Positions 62,840 through 64,000 of a stretch of 64,000 nt of DNA are shown piece after piece; positions within the stretch are counted from its first letter, which is position 1, and the number at the start of each line of letters is the position of its first letter. A model generated the notes under the pieces. The model was not told the origin of the DNA. It was given only the letters and a program-made list of their open reading frames with translations, and made no database searches. The DNA is from Pseudoduganella violacea (GTDB lineage Bacteria > Pseudomonadota > Gammaproteobacteria > Burkholderiales > Burkholderiaceae_D): assembly GCF_014191875.1 (NCBI RefSeq), contig NZ_JACHXD010000018.1:44777-108776 (forward strand), read 5' to 3'. The translations under genes were made by a program, and so were the position numbers.

Positions 62840-63967
62840 ATGAAATATAACGAAAATCACACGCGTACCGACAAAAGCGCCGCCATCATCGTTTGTACTC
62901 TTGCACTTACCGCCACGCTGCCCTTGGCTGCTTACGCCCAGCTTGCACCTGAGACCACGCGGGCAATTGACGCAATCGTCATGAAGTCCTTGGAAGACAA
63001 ATCGGTTCCGAGCGTATCGATTGCCATCGTTAAAGGCGGCAAATTGGCCTATGCGCAAGCGTACGGCATTGCACGCTTGGACCGGGAGCTGAAGGCGACG
63101 CCGCAGATGCGTTATAAGATCGGATCGAACACCAAACAATTTGTGGCGGCAGCGGTATTGCTGCTGGTTGAAGACGGCAAGTTATCGCTCGATGACAAAA
63201 TCGGCCGTTTTTTGCCCGACTTAACAAAGGCAAATGAAATCTCTGTACGACAATTGCTTGCGCACACGGCTGGCTATCTGGATTATTACCCGCTCGATTA
63301 TCTGGCGCCATTCATGGAGAAGGCGACGACCGTCGATGCGATCCTTGCCAACTGGGGGAAAAAGCCGCTCAGCTTCGAGCCTGGTTCGAGGTGGGAATAC
63401 AGCAACACCGGCTATGCGATTGCCGGCCGCATTATCGAAATAGCGAGTGGAATGCCGCTCGACGCTTTTATACGCAGCCGCATCACAGAAAAGCTGGACA
63501 TGCGGTCGGCAGTCGATACAAGCGTGACGCACTGGGACGAGAGCGAGACGCAAGGTTATGAAGTTACGGCATTCGGCCCACCGCGCCCGGCTCGGCCGGA
63601 GGGAAAATATTGGGTATGGGCAGCCGGCAACCTGGCGATGACGGCAACCGATCTGGCGCGGTGGGATATCGCCTTGATGCACGGCGCTCTTCTTAACAGC
63701 ACATCCCGCAAAGCGATTGCGACGGAAAATTTGCTAAGCGGGGGAACCGGCACCAATTATGGTCTTGGCCTGTTCGTGCGAATGACGCCCGAGGGACGTT
63801 TACGTTGGGACCACGGTGGCGAGGTATCTGGTTTTCGCTCGCAAAACACCATCTTTCCGAACGATGACATGGCCATTGTCGTGCTGACCAATGGAGGTGG
63901 CAGTATGCCGTGGTCTAATTTGCCCGGACACCTCAATAGGTGGAAAATCCACTATCTGAGGAGTTAA
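62840..63967 (+). CDS. Beta-lactamase-fold serine hydrolase (class C-like)
   Basis: A 375-residue exported serine hydrolase of the class C beta-lactamase / esterase / D-aminopeptidase family. A signal peptide (IIVCTLALTATLPLAAYAQ) precedes the mature part. The three active-site elements are visible: SxxK in IGSNTKQF (Ser nucleophile, about residue 97), YxN as YSNTGYAIAGRII, and HxG in WDHGGEVSGF. The KTG box of true beta-lactamases is replaced by HGG, which fits an esterase or peptidase better than an antibiotic-hydrolysing enzyme. ATG at 62840 is used; ATG at 62816 would add eight residues. Confidence 0.83.
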   Translation: MKYNENHTRTDKSAAIIVCTLALTATLPLAAYAQLAPETTRAIDAIVMKSLEDKSVPSVSIAIVKGGKLAYAQAYGIARLDRELKATPQMRYKIGSNTKQFVAAAVLLLVEDGKLSLDDKIGRFLPDLTKANEISVRQLLAHTAGYLDYYPLDYLAPFMEKATTVDAILANWGKKPLSFEPGSRWEYSNTGYAIAGRIIEIASGMPLDAFIRSRITEKLDMRSAVDTSVTHWDESETQGYEVTAFGPPRPARPEGKYWVWAAGNLAMTATDLARWDIALMHGALLNSTSRKAIATENLLSGGTGTNYGLGLFVRMTPEGRLRWDHGGEVSGFRSQNTIFPNDDMAIVVLTNGGGSMPWSNLPGHLNRWKIHYLRS

Positions 63968-63970
63968 AGC

Positions 63971-64000
63971 ATGACGACAAGAAAACGTAAAACATTTGAT
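63971..64000 (+). CDS. Start of a truncated gene at the right edge
   Basis: GAGGAG, a 7-bp spacer and ATG at 63971 open a frame that reads MTTRKRKTFD and runs off the window. It lies 3 bp after the serine hydrolase stop and would be in one operon with it. Ten residues do not allow a family call. Confidence 0.4.
   Translation, partial: MTTRKRKTFD

Overview
The window is about 64 kb of GC-rich bacterial chromosome with tightly packed genes. The gene content points to a betaproteobacterium of the order Burkholderiales, most likely an Oxalobacteraceae member of the Massilia/Duganella/Janthinobacterium type. The evidence is an EF-P with Arg32 next to its rhamnosyltransferase EarP, the yceD-rpmF-plsX-fabHDG-acpP-fabF-ygfX-rpoE-rseA-degP-lepA-lepB-rnc-era-recO-pdxJ-acpS-uvrC-pgsA order, and an SprA-type putative metalloprotease. 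The species call is inference from family knowledge, without a database search.

Layout. 1-1.4 kb: end of earP, then efp with a strong terminator. 1.4-2.6 kb: a short AT-richer insert with a TacA/TacT-type toxin-antitoxin pair. 2.6-7.9 kb: a Tat-exported amidase-signature enzyme, the DEAD-box helicase DbpA, a small repeat protein and a Tat-exported phosphoesterase. 7.9-9.7 kb: a small membrane protein and a three-gene unit (ribbon-helix-helix-like protein, two-TM protein, OmpA-like protein) that I cannot assign to a described system. 9.85-13.4 kb: initiator tRNA, a methyltransferase and four little-known genes. 13.4-18.6 kb: sbcD-sbcC. 18.7-21.4 kb: a large membrane sensor with three PAS-type regions and a GGDEF domain. 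21.5-30.3 kb: a YcaQ-type DNA glycosylase coupled to a DUF2804 gene, a Pat-like acyl-CoA synthetase/GNAT fusion that has lost part of its synthetase half, a helical unknown, a DUF349 protein and moaE. 30.3-33.9 kb: clpB behind a likely heat-shock promoter, then an AraC regulator, with palindromic REP-like DNA between their converging ends. 34-41.2 kb: MFS transporter, rraA, aceA with a perfect operator-like palindrome, rlmJ, an EAL-HDOD protein, an RsmI-like methylase and maf. 41.4-48 kb: yceD-rpmF and the fatty-acid synthesis cluster. 48-51.5 kb: ygfX, rpoE, a short soluble rseA, a DegP/MucD protease and a thioredoxin-fold protein. 51.8-61.2 kb: the lepA-to-pgsA housekeeping run, with frequent 4-bp overlaps. 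61.2-61.9 kb: four identical tRNA-Gly(GCC) genes and tRNA-Cys behind one strong promoter. 61.9-64 kb: an AT-richer tail with an NTF2-like secreted protein and a beta-lactamase-fold serine hydrolase, divergently arranged.

The genes cover translation and its quality control (EF-P, LepA, Era, RNase III, L32, RlmJ, DbpA), DNA repair (SbcCD, RecO, UvrC, YcaQ), envelope lipid synthesis (plsX-fab, acpS, pgsA) and envelope stress (RpoE/RseA/DegP, LepB). No prophage, insertion sequence, CRISPR array or rRNA was seen. The best leads for something undescribed are the 8500-9712 operon, the degenerate Pat-like protein, the 59-nt perfect palindrome inside the 5' end of recO, and the soluble RseA.
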